From assembly GCF_022026395.1 (NCBI RefSeq), contig NZ_CP041767.1:5210001-5274000 (forward strand): a stretch of 64,000 bases of DNA, read 5' to 3'. Shown in pieces: positions 17,520 to 27,062 of this stretch (positions are counted from its first letter, which is position 1; every line of letters starts with the position of its first letter). The notes below the pieces were generated by a model that searched no databases, was not told the DNA's origin, and saw only the letters and a program-made list of their open reading frames with translations. A program made the position numbers and the translations under genes. Origin of the DNA: Brevibacillus brevis (lineage in GTDB: Bacteria; Bacillota; Bacilli; Brevibacillales; Brevibacillaceae).

Positions 17520-19055
17520 ATGAGAAAAATCGTGAAAACCAGTGGCATTACCATATTGGTTGCATCCCTGATCGGATGCAGCTCAAGCGTACAGTTCGTA
17601 TCAAGAAGTGAAAGCGAAAATAAACCAGCAGCAGAGCAAGGTCAAAGCAATCAAGTAGCCTCCAGTCCAAGTCCTCCCAGCCAACTAGCTGATTATGCGC
17701 TGAAAAAATCGGTCAATCCCCTCCCCAATGACATGTACTTCAAAGATTACGGCACCAACCAATTTGTTTCTACAGCGAAGGACCGTCTGTCTACTTTTGC
17801 CGCTGATGTGGACACTGCCTCTTACACCATAATGCGCAATTTTATTAAAGACGGGAATCTCCCGCCAGCAGAAGCCATTCGGGTGGAGGAATTCATCAAC
17901 TTCTTCCCCACTTCGTATCCTGTGCCAACCGATCAGACATTTGCGATCCAGGCCGAAAGTGGCCCCTCTCCTTTTCAAACAAATCTTCAAGTAGTCCGAA
18001 TCGGGATCAAAGGAAAGGAATTACGCGCAGAAGAGCGCAAACCCGCTCATCTCGTTTTTGTCATTGACGTATCTGGCTCGATGAATCGCGAAAACCGATT
18101 AGAGCTGGTGAAAAAAAGCTTACATGTTCTCGTTGATCAACTCCAACCTACAGATTCAGTAGGGATCGTCGTCTATGGATCAGAGGGACGCGTTCTTTTG
18201 CCCCCAACCTCTACCGAAGACAAACAGGCGATTTTATCAGCCATCGAAAATCTGCAGCCCGAAGGCTCCACCAATGCAGAAGAGGGGCTGGTGCTCGGTT
18301 ATGAAATGGCGGCCCGTTCCTTCAAGCCTACTACCATTAACAGGGTGATTTTATGCTCCGACGGAGTAGCCAATGTAGGCGAAACAGGAGCCGAGGGCAT
18401 TTTGCGATCAATCGAGGACTATGCGCGAAAAGACATTTACTTGAGCACCTTTGGCTTTGGCATGGGGAATTACAACGATGTCCTGATGGAGCAGCTAGCG
18501 AACAAAGGAGAGGGCAACTACGCCTACATCGATACGTTCTCCGAGGCGCGCCGCATTTTTACGGAATCATTGACGAGCACCCTCCAAACGATCGCTCGTG
18601 ACGTAAAAATCCAAGTAGAATTCGATCCTAAGAAGGTAGATTCGTATCGCTTGATCGGTTATGAGAACCGCGATGTCCGCGACAAAGATTTTCGCAACGA
18701 CAAGACAGATGCAGGCGAGATCGGCGCAGGCCATAGTGTGACCGCTCTTTATGAAGTGAAGCTTGCTTCCCCTGCCCATACAGATCTCGGGACGGTTCGC
18801 GTGCGCTATCATAATGCCTCTTCCCAAAAAGTAGAGGAAATCTCCGAACCCGTAAAGGTGCAAAATGTCTTGTCTCCTGAGGTGACGTTCCTTGCTGCTG
18901 TAGCAGAATACGGGGAAATATTGCGGAAGAGTCCGCATGCCGAAAGAAGCTCCCTTGCCGATGTTCTCAAACTGGCGGAAGCCACAGCCACTGGAGAGGA
19001 ACAGCTCGAATTTGTCCGCTTGGTTAAAGACAGCATGGCAATCAGCAGGAACTAA
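17520..19055 (+). CDS. VWA-domain lipoprotein (YfbK type)
   Basis: A 511-residue lipoprotein. The signal peptide ends with the lipobox LIGC (Cys20). The N-terminal YfbK-type domain carries NQFVSTAKDRLSTFAADVD and IRVEEFINFFPTSYP (about residues 80-140). The VWA domain begins with FVIDVSGSMNRENRLELVKK, an intact MIDAS motif, and has LCSDGVANVG. A C-terminal DUF3520-like region follows (about 360-505). It should sit on the outer face of the membrane as a metal-dependent adhesion or scaffold protein. It reads in the same direction as the collagen-like gene but 149 bases away, so co-transcription is uncertain. The specific role is unknown. Confidence 0.88.
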   Translation: MRKIVKTSGITILVASLIGCSSSVQFVSRSESENKPAAEQGQSNQVASSPSPPSQLADYALKKSVNPLPNDMYFKDYGTNQFVSTAKDRLSTFAADVDTASYTIMRNFIKDGNLPPAEAIRVEEFINFFPTSYPVPTDQTFAIQAESGPSPFQTNLQVVRIGIKGKELRAEERKPAHLVFVIDVSGSMNRENRLELVKKSLHVLVDQLQPTDSVGIVVYGSEGRVLLPPTSTEDKQAILSAIENLQPEGSTNAEEGLVLGYEMAARSFKPTTINRVILCSDGVANVGETGAEGILRSIEDYARKDIYLSTFGFGMGNYNDVLMEQLANKGEGNYAYIDTFSEARRIFTESLTSTLQTIARDVKIQVEFDPKKVDSYRLIGYENRDVRDKDFRNDKTDAGEIGAGHSVTALYEVKLASPAHTDLGTVRVRYHNASSQKVEEISEPVKVQNVLSPEVTFLAAVAEYGEILRKSPHAERSSLADVLKLAEATATGEEQLEFVRLVKDSMAISRN

Positions 19056-19064
19056 TGCCTGTTC

Positions 19065-19664
19065 CTATGCTTTAGTGTCTCGCCTGTACCTCATCCAAAT
19101 ATAAACCATCATTCCAATCGCCGAACCGATTAGCAAAAATGTGATGCCATAATGACGTATATAAACGACGACCTTGAGCCACTCTTTCTCAAGCGCCCGT
19201 CCCAGCAGTAAAAAAGTGACACTCCAAAGAAATGCACCAGCGTAAGCAAATAAAGCGAATCGTCGAAACCCCATCGTAGAGACTCCTGCCAAATAGGCGG
19301 TAATATGGCGGACACCAGGCAAAAAATAGCCGATGAGTAACAAGTATGGACCGTACTTGGCAAACAGCTTTTGGGTCGACTCTATTCTTTTCGGCGTAAT
19401 ATGCAAGTACGGTCCAACCTTCATAAGCAAAGGCAGCCCCCACTTCCACGCGATGGTATAGCTGATCGTAATCCCTACTGCCGCTCCCAAAAAGGCACTC
19501 AGCACCGTCAACGGCATGTGCAAAACACCGCGGGAAACTGCATAGCCAGCGTACGTCATGAGTACCTCATCGGGTATGGGGAGCCCTACAACACCGAGTG
19601 TGAGCGAAAAAAAGATGCCGACATATCCATATTTCATTAAAAAAAGATCCAAATGCTGCTCCAC
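19065..19664 (-). CDS. DedA-family membrane protein
   Basis: A 199-residue DedA (SNARE-associated/VTT) protein with about five hydrophobic segments. The family motif GVVGLPIPDEVLMTYAGY is near the N-terminus, and the conserved F..R.LPGVRH-like block reads YFLPGVRHITAYLAGVSTMG. The GTG at 19664 has TGGAGG five bases upstream. DedA proteins are membrane transporters, several of which flip undecaprenyl phosphate or phospholipids; which substrate is used here cannot be told. The stop lies nine bases from the stop of the convergent VWA lipoprotein gene, with no terminator between. Confidence 0.9.
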   Translation of the reverse strand: MEQHLDLFLMKYGYVGIFFSLTLGVVGLPIPDEVLMTYAGYAVSRGVLHMPLTVLSAFLGAAVGITISYTIAWKWGLPLLMKVGPYLHITPKRIESTQKLFAKYGPYLLLIGYFLPGVRHITAYLAGVSTMGFRRFALFAYAGAFLWSVTFLLLGRALEKEWLKVVVYIRHYGITFLLIGSAIGMMVYIWMRYRRDTKA

Positions 19665-19799
19665 GTCTACCTCCAGAAATGTTGTCCTATTTCATTGTAT
19701 TCTCTCCCTATTCTTTGACATTCTGGCTTTTTTACAAAAATGCATCCCAAAGCGTATGGTATCCTTAAAAAAATCTTATTTCCTTTTTCAGGTGATGCC

Positions 19800-20657
19800 A
19801 TGAACTATATGGAGCAAATAACTTATGCCCTCTCTTTTATCGAAAAGCAGTTAACGGAAAAAGTCACTCTTGATGAAGTGGCATCAGCCGCTGGATATTC
19901 CAAGTATCATTTTCAACGCTTGTTCTTTCACGTGACAGGAGAAACTGTGGGCCAATACATTTCGAAGAGACGCTTGACTGAGGCTGCCAAAACGCTGTTA
20001 CTGGAACAAAAGAGCGTAACGGAGGTCGCCTTTACATATGGCTTTGATTCCCACGAAGCCTTTACTCGTGCTTTTACCAAACGCTTTGGTCTTCCTCCTT
20101 CTGCCCTCCGTCGATCTGGAAAAATGCCGCGGTACACCATGCTGGAGCGTATTGAGCTATCATATTTGGAAAATATTCAGCTGCAATCGATTGAGCCCGT
20201 CTATGTCCCTGCCCACGAAGAATTGACCCTGATAGGCTGCTCCTCGGCTACCCGTTCGACCACAGATATTGTCCATTGCTGGAACCGACTGGGACAGAAA
20301 ATCGCCATGCAGAAAAACCAGAAGCGTTATGGGGTTATTCGCTACCCGGACGCTTTCGGGCTTTCGTTGAACTTCGCCTATTTTGCTGGCATAAACAGTA
20401 CGGAGCATGTTGGCTCAGACGGATTGGAATCGCTCACTCTGCCTGCATCTGGTTATCTTGTCTTCCCTCACAGAGGATCGGTGCAAAATCTCAAGCTGAC
20501 GTATCAGTATATATACGGGAGCTGGATGACACACGCATCCGCATCCGATCAGCTTTATGCCCGATACGATTTTGAATATTATGATCATCGCTTTCTCGGG
20601 AATAACCATCCTGATTCGCTTTGTTTCATTTATATACCCGTTCTTGCACGAGAATAG
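19800..20657 (+). CDS. AraC-family regulator with GyrI-like C-terminal domain
   Basis: A 285-residue regulator. Two AraC helix-turn-helix units occupy residues 8-105 (VASAAGYSKYHFQRLFFHVT and VTEVAFTYGFDSHEAFTRAF). The rest is a GyrI/SbmC-like effector domain typical of Rob/MarA-type drug-sensing regulators. The ATG at 19800 has AGGTGATG directly upstream; the frame open to 19740 lacks a site. It may regulate neighbours or itself. No operator was identified. Confidence 0.88.
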   Translation: MNYMEQITYALSFIEKQLTEKVTLDEVASAAGYSKYHFQRLFFHVTGETVGQYISKRRLTEAAKTLLLEQKSVTEVAFTYGFDSHEAFTRAFTKRFGLPPSALRRSGKMPRYTMLERIELSYLENIQLQSIEPVYVPAHEELTLIGCSSATRSTTDIVHCWNRLGQKIAMQKNQKRYGVIRYPDAFGLSLNFAYFAGINSTEHVGSDGLESLTLPASGYLVFPHRGSVQNLKLTYQYIYGSWMTHASASDQLYARYDFEYYDHRFLGNNHPDSLCFIYIPVLARE

Positions 20658-20736
20658 TCAGTAGCGATTCGCATTTTCGATCAAGTTTTCCTCGTTTTCC
20701 TGTCGTACGCTGGACGTGTGAAAAGGAGTGAATCGA

Positions 20737-22221
20737 ATGAAAGAACTGACCTATTTGACAGCAACGGAGATGGGCACTTGGATTCGCGAGCGGAAAATAA
20801 GCGCCGAGGAAGTTACCCGGCATACCTTTACAAGAATCGGCTCGCTTAATGGCAAAATAAACGCTATCGTCGCTTATGACGAGCAGGCTGCTCTCGAATC
20901 TGCGAAGCAAGCGGACAAAGAAATGGCGGAAGGCAACATTCGGGGGCCCCTTCACGGGGTGCCGATCACAATCAAGGATTCCTTTGCCACAGCCGGACTC
21001 CCCACTACTTCTGGCTTCCCCCCACTAAAAGGCTACATTCCGCAGTATGACGCAGCCATCGTCCGCAGACTGAAGCAGGCAGGAGCCGTTTTGATTGGCA
21101 AAACGAATGTTTCTACCCTGCTCATGGATCTCCAAACAGACAACGATATTTACGGCAGGACAAATAATCCGTGGAATACGGAGAGGACTTCGGGAGGGAG
21201 CAGCGGAGGCTCGGCAGCCGCAGTTGCCGCAGGACTTTCTTATTTGGATATCGGGAGTGACATCGGGGGATCGTTGCGCGTTCCCGCTCATTATTGTGGT
21301 GTGTTCAGCTTGAAGCCAACAGAAGGAGCCGTTCCGGCAACAGGACACATGCCCGGCTTTGAGGGAATGTCTGATTATACCTCGTCCCGACACTTGGCCT
21401 GCTACGGCCCTGTAGCCCGTTCGATCGAAGACTTGGAAGTGGCGTTTTCCATCATGAGTGGTGGAAACAGCAACGCTGGCTTGCCTCATGGACCACAAGT
21501 CTTGCCCCCTTCCCTCAAGGAACAGCCCCTGCACATTCGCTGGATGGAGGAGCTGCCCGGCTACCCGACGAGTCGAGCCATTCGCGATCAGTTGCGTCGC
21601 TTTGTCAAAGCACTGGAGCAACAAGGCATGCGCGTAGAACAAGTCACGGTACCACCTTTGGATGTACGCAAAGCTTGGGAAACATGGGGAAAAATCATCG
21701 ACGCGGAGTTAAACTCCACGACGCCTACCCTTATGAGAGGATTGGCTCATCTCCTCACCATGCCGATCTATCGCCAGGTTCCCACGGCTACCATGCTCAT
21801 CCCGCTGACGTTCAAAAACTACATGCGTGTCTTAACCATTCGGGAGCAGCTCATTCGCAGCTTCGAGCAATTTATGGCCGACTGTGACTTGTTCTTGTGT
21901 CCGGTCAGCTGCACGACAGCTTTCCCACATATGGCAAAATCGAAAATGTGGGGCTACAAGCCGCTTTACAACAAACCGCTGTACGTAGACGAGAACCCGC
22001 AAAACTACTGGGTCGCTACGACTTTTTATACGAATCTGTTTAATGTCACTGGAAGTCCGATCGTGACGATGCCAATTGGTTTTGATGAGCAAGGTCTTCC
22101 TATTGGCATACAGTGTGTGGGAAAGCGATGGCGTGATAGGGAATTACTACAGGGAGCGTCAAAATTGTATGCGACCTGCCCAGAGTGGCGGGCGCCTGAA
22201 ATTTCTGTGGAGCCGCATTAA
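20737..22221 (+). CDS. Amidase-signature family amidase
   Basis: A 494-residue enzyme of the amidase-signature family. The Ser-Ser-Lys catalytic triad is complete: Lys80 in ITIKDSF, Ser155 in SGGSSGGSAAAVAAG and the nucleophile Ser179 in GSDIGGSLRVPA. The ATG at 20737 lies eight bases after AAAAGGAG, which is better than the adjacent GTG at 20728. It hydrolyses a carboxamide to acid and ammonia. It has no GatC/GatB neighbours and lacks the extra features of GatA, so it is not the tRNA amidotransferase subunit. The substrate is not predictable. No signal peptide. Confidence 0.9.
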   Translation: MKELTYLTATEMGTWIRERKISAEEVTRHTFTRIGSLNGKINAIVAYDEQAALESAKQADKEMAEGNIRGPLHGVPITIKDSFATAGLPTTSGFPPLKGYIPQYDAAIVRRLKQAGAVLIGKTNVSTLLMDLQTDNDIYGRTNNPWNTERTSGGSSGGSAAAVAAGLSYLDIGSDIGGSLRVPAHYCGVFSLKPTEGAVPATGHMPGFEGMSDYTSSRHLACYGPVARSIEDLEVAFSIMSGGNSNAGLPHGPQVLPPSLKEQPLHIRWMEELPGYPTSRAIRDQLRRFVKALEQQGMRVEQVTVPPLDVRKAWETWGKIIDAELNSTTPTLMRGLAHLLTMPIYRQVPTATMLIPLTFKNYMRVLTIREQLIRSFEQFMADCDLFLCPVSCTTAFPHMAKSKMWGYKPLYNKPLYVDENPQNYWVATTFYTNLFNVTGSPIVTMPIGFDEQGLPIGIQCVGKRWRDRELLQGASKLYATCPEWRAPEISVEPH

Positions 22222-22313
22222 GAACAAATATTCCAGTCCAACTTGCATAAAGCCCCTTTCCTATGAAGAAAACTACCAGTGCGAACCCCATTTCTGGTAA
22301 TGAGGAGGGCTTT

Positions 22314-23735
22314 ATGCTTCCATTATTGAAAAAGCGCCTGACACTGATGCTTTCCCTGCTTTGTATGATGCTTCACCTGTCCGGCCTGTCCTATGCAAAA
22401 GAGACAGCAAACCCTCCATCTGTTCAACAGTCACCTCTCCTCCAATCGAAGTCGTTTCTTCAATCGCAGGAGAGGCTTGCCTATTCGCTTGGCATTCAAG
22501 CATACATCTACGGCTATCCATTAGTGATGTCCGCCAAAACGATGGAAGCCATGGTTAAAAGTCGTGCTCCGATCAACCAGTTTTACTATGCGGACACACT
22601 CGCTTCCCCAGCTTATCGGGATATTGTGACGCCGAACTCCGATACATTGTATATGAGCGCGTGGCTGGATTTGTCGGAGACGCCCGTCCGTTTGACTGTC
22701 CCTGCCAATCCGCAAAACCGCTACTATACCGTGCAAATGCTGGATGCGTACACGAATACGTTTCGCAATGTCTCCAATCGTTCCACCAAGCAGCAGGCCG
22801 GGCAATATATCATTGCAAGCCCACAATGGAAAGGGCCTACCCCTGCCCATATACCTGTGATCTACGCCCCTACGAATACCGTCTGGCTCATTGGTCGTGT
22901 CGAGGTAAAGGGTGAAGCTGATTTGCCGCAGGCTGTCTCGTTCGAAAAACAAATTGCGATTGCCCCTGTCCACCCAAAATTGCAAACGGCACATGTTCCC
23001 GAAACGCTTCCCCCAGATGTGCTGTCGTCCCTTTCCTTTTTTCAAGTCATGACGAAATGGATCCAGAGCAATCCTCCGCCCGAATGTGATCGCGTCTTGC
23101 TCGATCAATTTGCTCAAGTCGGGATCGATGTCCAAAAAGGCTTTGATCCTTCCGCACTCGGTCCAGCCAAACTTGCCGGCCTACAGCGTGCCTTGCGGGA
23201 TACACCGTCTATTGTACAAAATGGCTTTCCCGGTTACGCCACCTTCCGTAATGGATGGGGCTCCTTTTCCCCCATCGGCACATATGGAAACCAGTTTCTC
23301 GCTCGTTCTTTTATCGCCTATTCCGGCATAGGGGCCAATGTGCCGAGCGAGGAAGCTTATTATCGCGCATTGACAGATGGCTCCGGAAAACCACTTACGG
23401 GAGCCAAAAGCTACACGTTGCATTTTACAAAGGAACAGCTTCCCAAGACGTCTGCTTTCTGGTCGATCAACGTCTATGACAACCAGTTGTTTTTAGCCAA
23501 AACAGCGGCTGATCGCGCATCGGTTCGCAGCAATACAGGAACGCTTGCGTACAATCCGGATGGTTCCCTTGACCTGTATTTGCAACAGCAACCGCCCAAA
23601 GGCAAGGAAGGCAACTGGCTCCCTCTCCCGGAAGGAGAGTTCAATCTCGTTTTGCGGATATTTGCACCGGAGCCTGCAACGCTAGACAATCAGCACGCTT
23701 GGCCCGCTGTCATGGAAAGCAACCCAATACCGTAA
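22314..23735 (+). CDS. Secreted DUF1254/DUF1214 protein
   Basis: A 473-residue protein with a cleavable signal peptide (KKRLTLMLSLLCMMLHL, cleavage near SYA). The N-terminal half is DUF1254 (AYIYGYPLVMSAKTMEAM, and IVTPNSDTLYMSAWLDL at about 100-120). The C-terminal half is DUF1214 (FWSINVYDNQLFL and NWLPLPEGEFNLVLRIFAPE). The ATG at 22314 follows GAGGAGG. The family is widespread in cell envelopes and its chemistry is not established. It is 92 bases after the amidase gene on the same strand and could share its transcript. Confidence 0.88.
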   Translation: MLPLLKKRLTLMLSLLCMMLHLSGLSYAKETANPPSVQQSPLLQSKSFLQSQERLAYSLGIQAYIYGYPLVMSAKTMEAMVKSRAPINQFYYADTLASPAYRDIVTPNSDTLYMSAWLDLSETPVRLTVPANPQNRYYTVQMLDAYTNTFRNVSNRSTKQQAGQYIIASPQWKGPTPAHIPVIYAPTNTVWLIGRVEVKGEADLPQAVSFEKQIAIAPVHPKLQTAHVPETLPPDVLSSLSFFQVMTKWIQSNPPPECDRVLLDQFAQVGIDVQKGFDPSALGPAKLAGLQRALRDTPSIVQNGFPGYATFRNGWGSFSPIGTYGNQFLARSFIAYSGIGANVPSEEAYYRALTDGSGKPLTGAKSYTLHFTKEQLPKTSAFWSINVYDNQLFLAKTAADRASVRSNTGTLAYNPDGSLDLYLQQQPPKGKEGNWLPLPEGEFNLVLRIFAPEPATLDNQHAWPAVMESNPIP

Positions 23736-23746
23736 CAGAACGCAAA

Positions 23747-23774
23747 AGGCACCGCCCCATCGTGAGCGGTGCCT
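23747..23774. terminator. Terminator between the DUF1254 gene and opuAC
   Basis: Perfect 9-bp arms AGGCACCGC (23747-23755) and GCGGTGCCT (23766-23774). On the minus strand it is followed by TTTTGCG, so it mainly ends the opuA operon and may work both ways. Confidence 0.8.
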
Positions 23775-23789
23775 ACTATATTGAGTCTG

Positions 23790-24722
23790 TTACTTCTTCA
23801 AATCTTCAATGGAATTGATCTCCATGTAGGTTGGAACAGCCAATCCCAACTTGGTTCCTTGCAGGTTCGGACCGAGGTCCTCTACGTCTTTCCCCAGCTT
23901 TTCCATGTAGTCTGCGTGCGTCGTTGGCAGCCAAGCTGCTACCATTCCATCCACATCGCCGTTCGATACACCGACCCACATTGGTCCAGCTTCTACTTGG
24001 CTCATTTCCACCTTGTATTTCAACTTTTGCTCCAGGACCGTCTTCACCACATTCGTACTGGCGATCTCAGAATCCCACGCGACATAGGCGAGCGTCAATT
24101 TTTTGCCTTCTGCTGGCTGGATGCCTTCTACCCACTTGTTGACGGTAGCCTCATTATTTTTCACCCATTCGGCTGCTGCCTCTTCCGGCTTTTTGCCGCT
24201 CTCAATATCGAGCATCACTTTTTCCATGTCCGCAGGTGTCCATGAAAACTTGTCGAGGAACGCATACGCGCTTGGGTGTTCCTCCTTCAGTCCTTTGCGC
24301 ACGATGGTATGAATTTGTTCATCCTTCCCGAAGACGCCTTTCGGGTCGTCGAGGTATTTCATTTCGAACTTAGAGAACATCCAGTGCGGTGTCCAACCAG
24401 TTACAATAATTGGCTTTTTGTCTTTGTAGGCTTGTGTCAGAGCTGCCGTCATCGCTGCGCTGGAACCCTCCACCAGTTCCCAATCTTTCAGATCGTAGTC
24501 TTTCATGGCTTTTTCCGTTGCTTTCATCAGACCAGCGCCAGGATCGATTCCGATAATTTTATGATCCACTTGTGCTCCAACGCTATTTGGTGCAGACGTA
24601 CCCGTATTGCCCTCGGCAGGCTGATTTCCCTGCGGTGTTCCCGCGTTTGAACATCCTGCCATCACCATACTGAGTCCGAGTGCGACTGCCAGCCCTTTCA
24701 AGGCACCTTTTTTCATTTTCAT
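23790..24722 (-). CDS. opuAC: Glycine betaine-binding lipoprotein of the OpuA importer
   Basis: A 310-residue substrate-binding lipoprotein. The signal peptide ends in the lipobox VMAGC (Cys24). The mature part has the OpuAC fold, with GIDPGAGLM and WTPHWMFSKFEMKYLDDPK, whose tryptophans would cage the quaternary ammonium group. It is third in the operon after the ATPase and permease, 11 bases from the permease gene, and a terminator follows. It captures glycine betaine or proline betaine outside the membrane during osmotic stress. Confidence 0.92.
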   Translation of the reverse strand: MKMKKGALKGLAVALGLSMVMAGCSNAGTPQGNQPAEGNTGTSAPNSVGAQVDHKIIGIDPGAGLMKATEKAMKDYDLKDWELVEGSSAAMTAALTQAYKDKKPIIVTGWTPHWMFSKFEMKYLDDPKGVFGKDEQIHTIVRKGLKEEHPSAYAFLDKFSWTPADMEKVMLDIESGKKPEEAAAEWVKNNEATVNKWVEGIQPAEGKKLTLAYVAWDSEIASTNVVKTVLEQKLKYKVEMSQVEAGPMWVGVSNGDVDGMVAAWLPTTHADYMEKLGKDVEDLGPNLQGTKLGLAVPTYMEINSIEDLKK

Positions 24723-24733
24723 GAAAACCCCTC

Positions 24734-25579
24734 CTACGCGTTTTTTCTCTTTCCAACACTTTGCGTGAGTCGATCCAGCAGAATCGCCAAAATAACGATG
24801 GCCAGCCCCGCCTCAAAACCTTCACCGATCTTGATCTGCGTTACGGCACGATACACGTCCGCCCCCAAGCCTTTCGCCCCAATCATGGAGGCAATCACGA
24901 CCATGGACAGCGCGAGCATAATGCTCTGGTTAATCCCGGCCATCATTGTCGTCTTGGCAATCGGCAGTTGTACCTTCGTCAGCTTTTGCCAGTAGGTAGA
25001 ACCGAACGCTTCAGAAGCCTCGATCAGATCGGCAGGAACTTGACGAATTCCCAGGTTGGTCAGACGGATTGTCGGTGGCATCGCAAAAATGACAGAAGCG
25101 ATAACCCCTGGTACTTTACCGAGTCCGAAGAAAAAGATGGCAGGAATCAAGTACACAAACGCCGGCATCGTCTGCATGAAATCAAGCAGCGGTGTGACGA
25201 CCTTTTGCACAGAATCATTCTTCGCGCACCAGACACCGACCGGAATCCCGATAATCACCGAGATCAACCCTGCCGTCAATACTAGCGCAAGTGTTTCCAT
25301 TGAGTGCTCCCAATAACCCAAATTCTGAATCAGAAGAAGTCCAATGAAGGTAAAAAGAGCAATTGCCACTTTGCCAGCGCGATACGCCAACAGCGTAAAC
25401 AAAATGATCAAGACCCAAAACGGGATTCCTGTTAGAATCCATGAAAACAAGTCAACGGTTCCACCGATTCCAGCTGATATGAAGTCGAACAAGAAGCCCA
25501 AATTCTCTTCCAGTCCATCTACAATTGCCTCTACCCAACTGTCGAGCGGCAGCTTTGGAAATAGTTGGTTTTGACTCAT
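24734..25579 (-). CDS. opuAB: Glycine betaine ABC transporter permease
   Basis: A 281-residue ProW/OpuAB-type permease. The N-terminal 50 residues are amphipathic; at least six membrane segments follow. The ATPase-coupling loop near residues 185-205 contains EASEAFGSTYWQKLTKVQLP, the EAA motif. The ATG overlaps the end of the ATPase gene by four bases, so the two are coupled. Together with OpuAA and OpuAC it makes an OpuA-type osmoprotectant importer. Confidence 0.92.
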   Translation of the reverse strand: MSQNQLFPKLPLDSWVEAIVDGLEENLGFLFDFISAGIGGTVDLFSWILTGIPFWVLIILFTLLAYRAGKVAIALFTFIGLLLIQNLGYWEHSMETLALVLTAGLISVIIGIPVGVWCAKNDSVQKVVTPLLDFMQTMPAFVYLIPAIFFFGLGKVPGVIASVIFAMPPTIRLTNLGIRQVPADLIEASEAFGSTYWQKLTKVQLPIAKTTMMAGINQSIMLALSMVVIASMIGAKGLGADVYRAVTQIKIGEGFEAGLAIVILAILLDRLTQSVGKRKNA

Positions 25580-26802
25580 GATGGATTCACCTGCCCCTCT
25601 TCATTCGTTGCCTCCGGAACTTGTTGATTTACTTTTCCAGCCAATCCACCCAGGACGGCACCTTTTACAATCACGCCCAACAGACGATTTTGTTCCCCGG
25701 TAACCGCCACAGGAATATCTGAAAACGCAACAAGGTCAAACATCTCATTGAGCAGTGTCTGCGGTCCGACAGTCGGTACCTCTGTTCGCAGTACGGATTC
25801 CAGCGACTGTCCTGCTTCCTTGGCTCCGTTTACCGCGTCTGCCGTTAGCACACCCAGCAATGTTTTTCGTTTATCCACTACGTACAGACTTGATACACCG
25901 CGCTCACGCATCATTTGCAGTGCGACGCGAGGTCCTCTGTCCAGTGTGATCGTCTCCGCTCGCTTCATGACTTTTTCAGCGGACAACACCTTGGAACGAT
26001 CCACATCCTCTACGAAGCGTTCTACGTATTCGTTTGCTGGATTGGTCATGATTTCTTCCGGCGAGCCGATCTGCACGATCGCACCGTCTTTCATCAGAGC
26101 AATTCGATCCCCGATCTTCAATGCTTCGTCCAGATCATGCGTAATGAAAATAATGGTCTTCTGCATGGTGCTCTGCAGTTCCAACAGCTCATCCTGCATG
26201 TCCTTGCGAATTAACGGGTCCAAGGCACTGAACGCCTCATCCATCAACAGCACATCAGGTTCATTCGCGAGTGCACGAGCGAGACCCACACGCTGCTGCA
26301 TCCCGCCACTCAGCTGATCCGGGTAGCTTGCTTCCCAACCGCCGAGTCCGACGAGTGCGAGTGACTTTTTCGCTTTTGCCTCACGCTCGGCTTTTGGCAT
26401 TCCTTGAATCTCCAGGCCGTACTCCGCATTTTCAAGTACTGTCCTGTGCGGGAACAAGGCGAACTTTTGAAATACCATGCCCAGCTTCTTTCTTCTTACG
26501 TCCTGTAACTGCTCGGTGTTCATACTGACGATATCCGTACCGTCAATCAGGATTTTGCCTTCTGTTGGTTCAATCAACCGGTTCAACAATCGAACCAAGG
26601 TCGACTTCCCGCTTCCCGAAAGCCCCATGATGACGAAAATTTCGCCTGCATGCACCTCAAAACTCGCTTGATTCACCCCAAGGGTAAGACCCGTTTCCTT
26701 CAAGATTTCTTGCTTGGTCTTCCCCTGCTTCACCTGGGACAATGCGCGTTGGGGTTGGCGTCCAAAGATTTTGGTCAAATTCTCTACTTTGATCTTGGGC
26801 AT
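25576..26802 (-). CDS. opuAA: Glycine betaine ABC transporter ATPase with CBS domains
   Basis: A 408-residue ProV/OpuAA-type ATPase. Walker A is GLSGSGKST, the signature is LSGGMQQR and Walker B is VLLMDEAFSALD. Two CBS domains follow (about residues 270-390; VMKRAETITLDRGPRVALQM and the block after TEVPTVGPQTLLN), which in OpuA-type systems sense ionic strength or cyclic di-AMP. The ATG at 26802 is preceded by GGAGGTG; the frame open to 26832 is not needed. First gene of opuAA-AB-AC, divergent from the gbsR-like repressor gene. Confidence 0.93.
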   Translation of the reverse strand: MPKIKVENLTKIFGRQPQRALSQVKQGKTKQEILKETGLTLGVNQASFEVHAGEIFVIMGLSGSGKSTLVRLLNRLIEPTEGKILIDGTDIVSMNTEQLQDVRRKKLGMVFQKFALFPHRTVLENAEYGLEIQGMPKAEREAKAKKSLALVGLGGWEASYPDQLSGGMQQRVGLARALANEPDVLLMDEAFSALDPLIRKDMQDELLELQSTMQKTIIFITHDLDEALKIGDRIALMKDGAIVQIGSPEEIMTNPANEYVERFVEDVDRSKVLSAEKVMKRAETITLDRGPRVALQMMRERGVSSLYVVDKRKTLLGVLTADAVNGAKEAGQSLESVLRTEVPTVGPQTLLNEMFDLVAFSDIPVAVTGEQNRLLGVIVKGAVLGGLAGKVNQQVPEATNEEGQVNPS

Positions 26803-27020
26803 ATGGTCACCTCCAACTATTACGCCCGGCATCCGGACTGTTCTTTACCCTTACAATTGTAACCAGCCAATTTTTTTACCTCAAACTGGGTGAGGCATGA
26901 TAATCCGTCATTTTCAGCGTTCAGAAAAAACTTTACGTACTTTACTTCCTGTATTCTCAGTTTATCACGTATATACTGTACAACATCTCCATTTACTTTT
27001 TTCTTTTGGAGACGTACAAT

Positions 27021-27044
27021 TCTAGTCAGGTTACTAAGACTAGA
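27021..27044 (+). promoter_or_regulatory. Inverted repeat in the gbsR leader
   Basis: TCTAGTC (27021-27027) and GACTAGA (27038-27044) are perfect 7-bp arms around ten bases, about 20 bases before the gbsR ATG. The right arm runs into GAGGAG, the likely ribosome region. It may be an operator for GbsR or a hairpin that limits translation. Confidence 0.5.
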
Positions 27045-27062
27045 GGAGCTGCTTTTTTCAAA

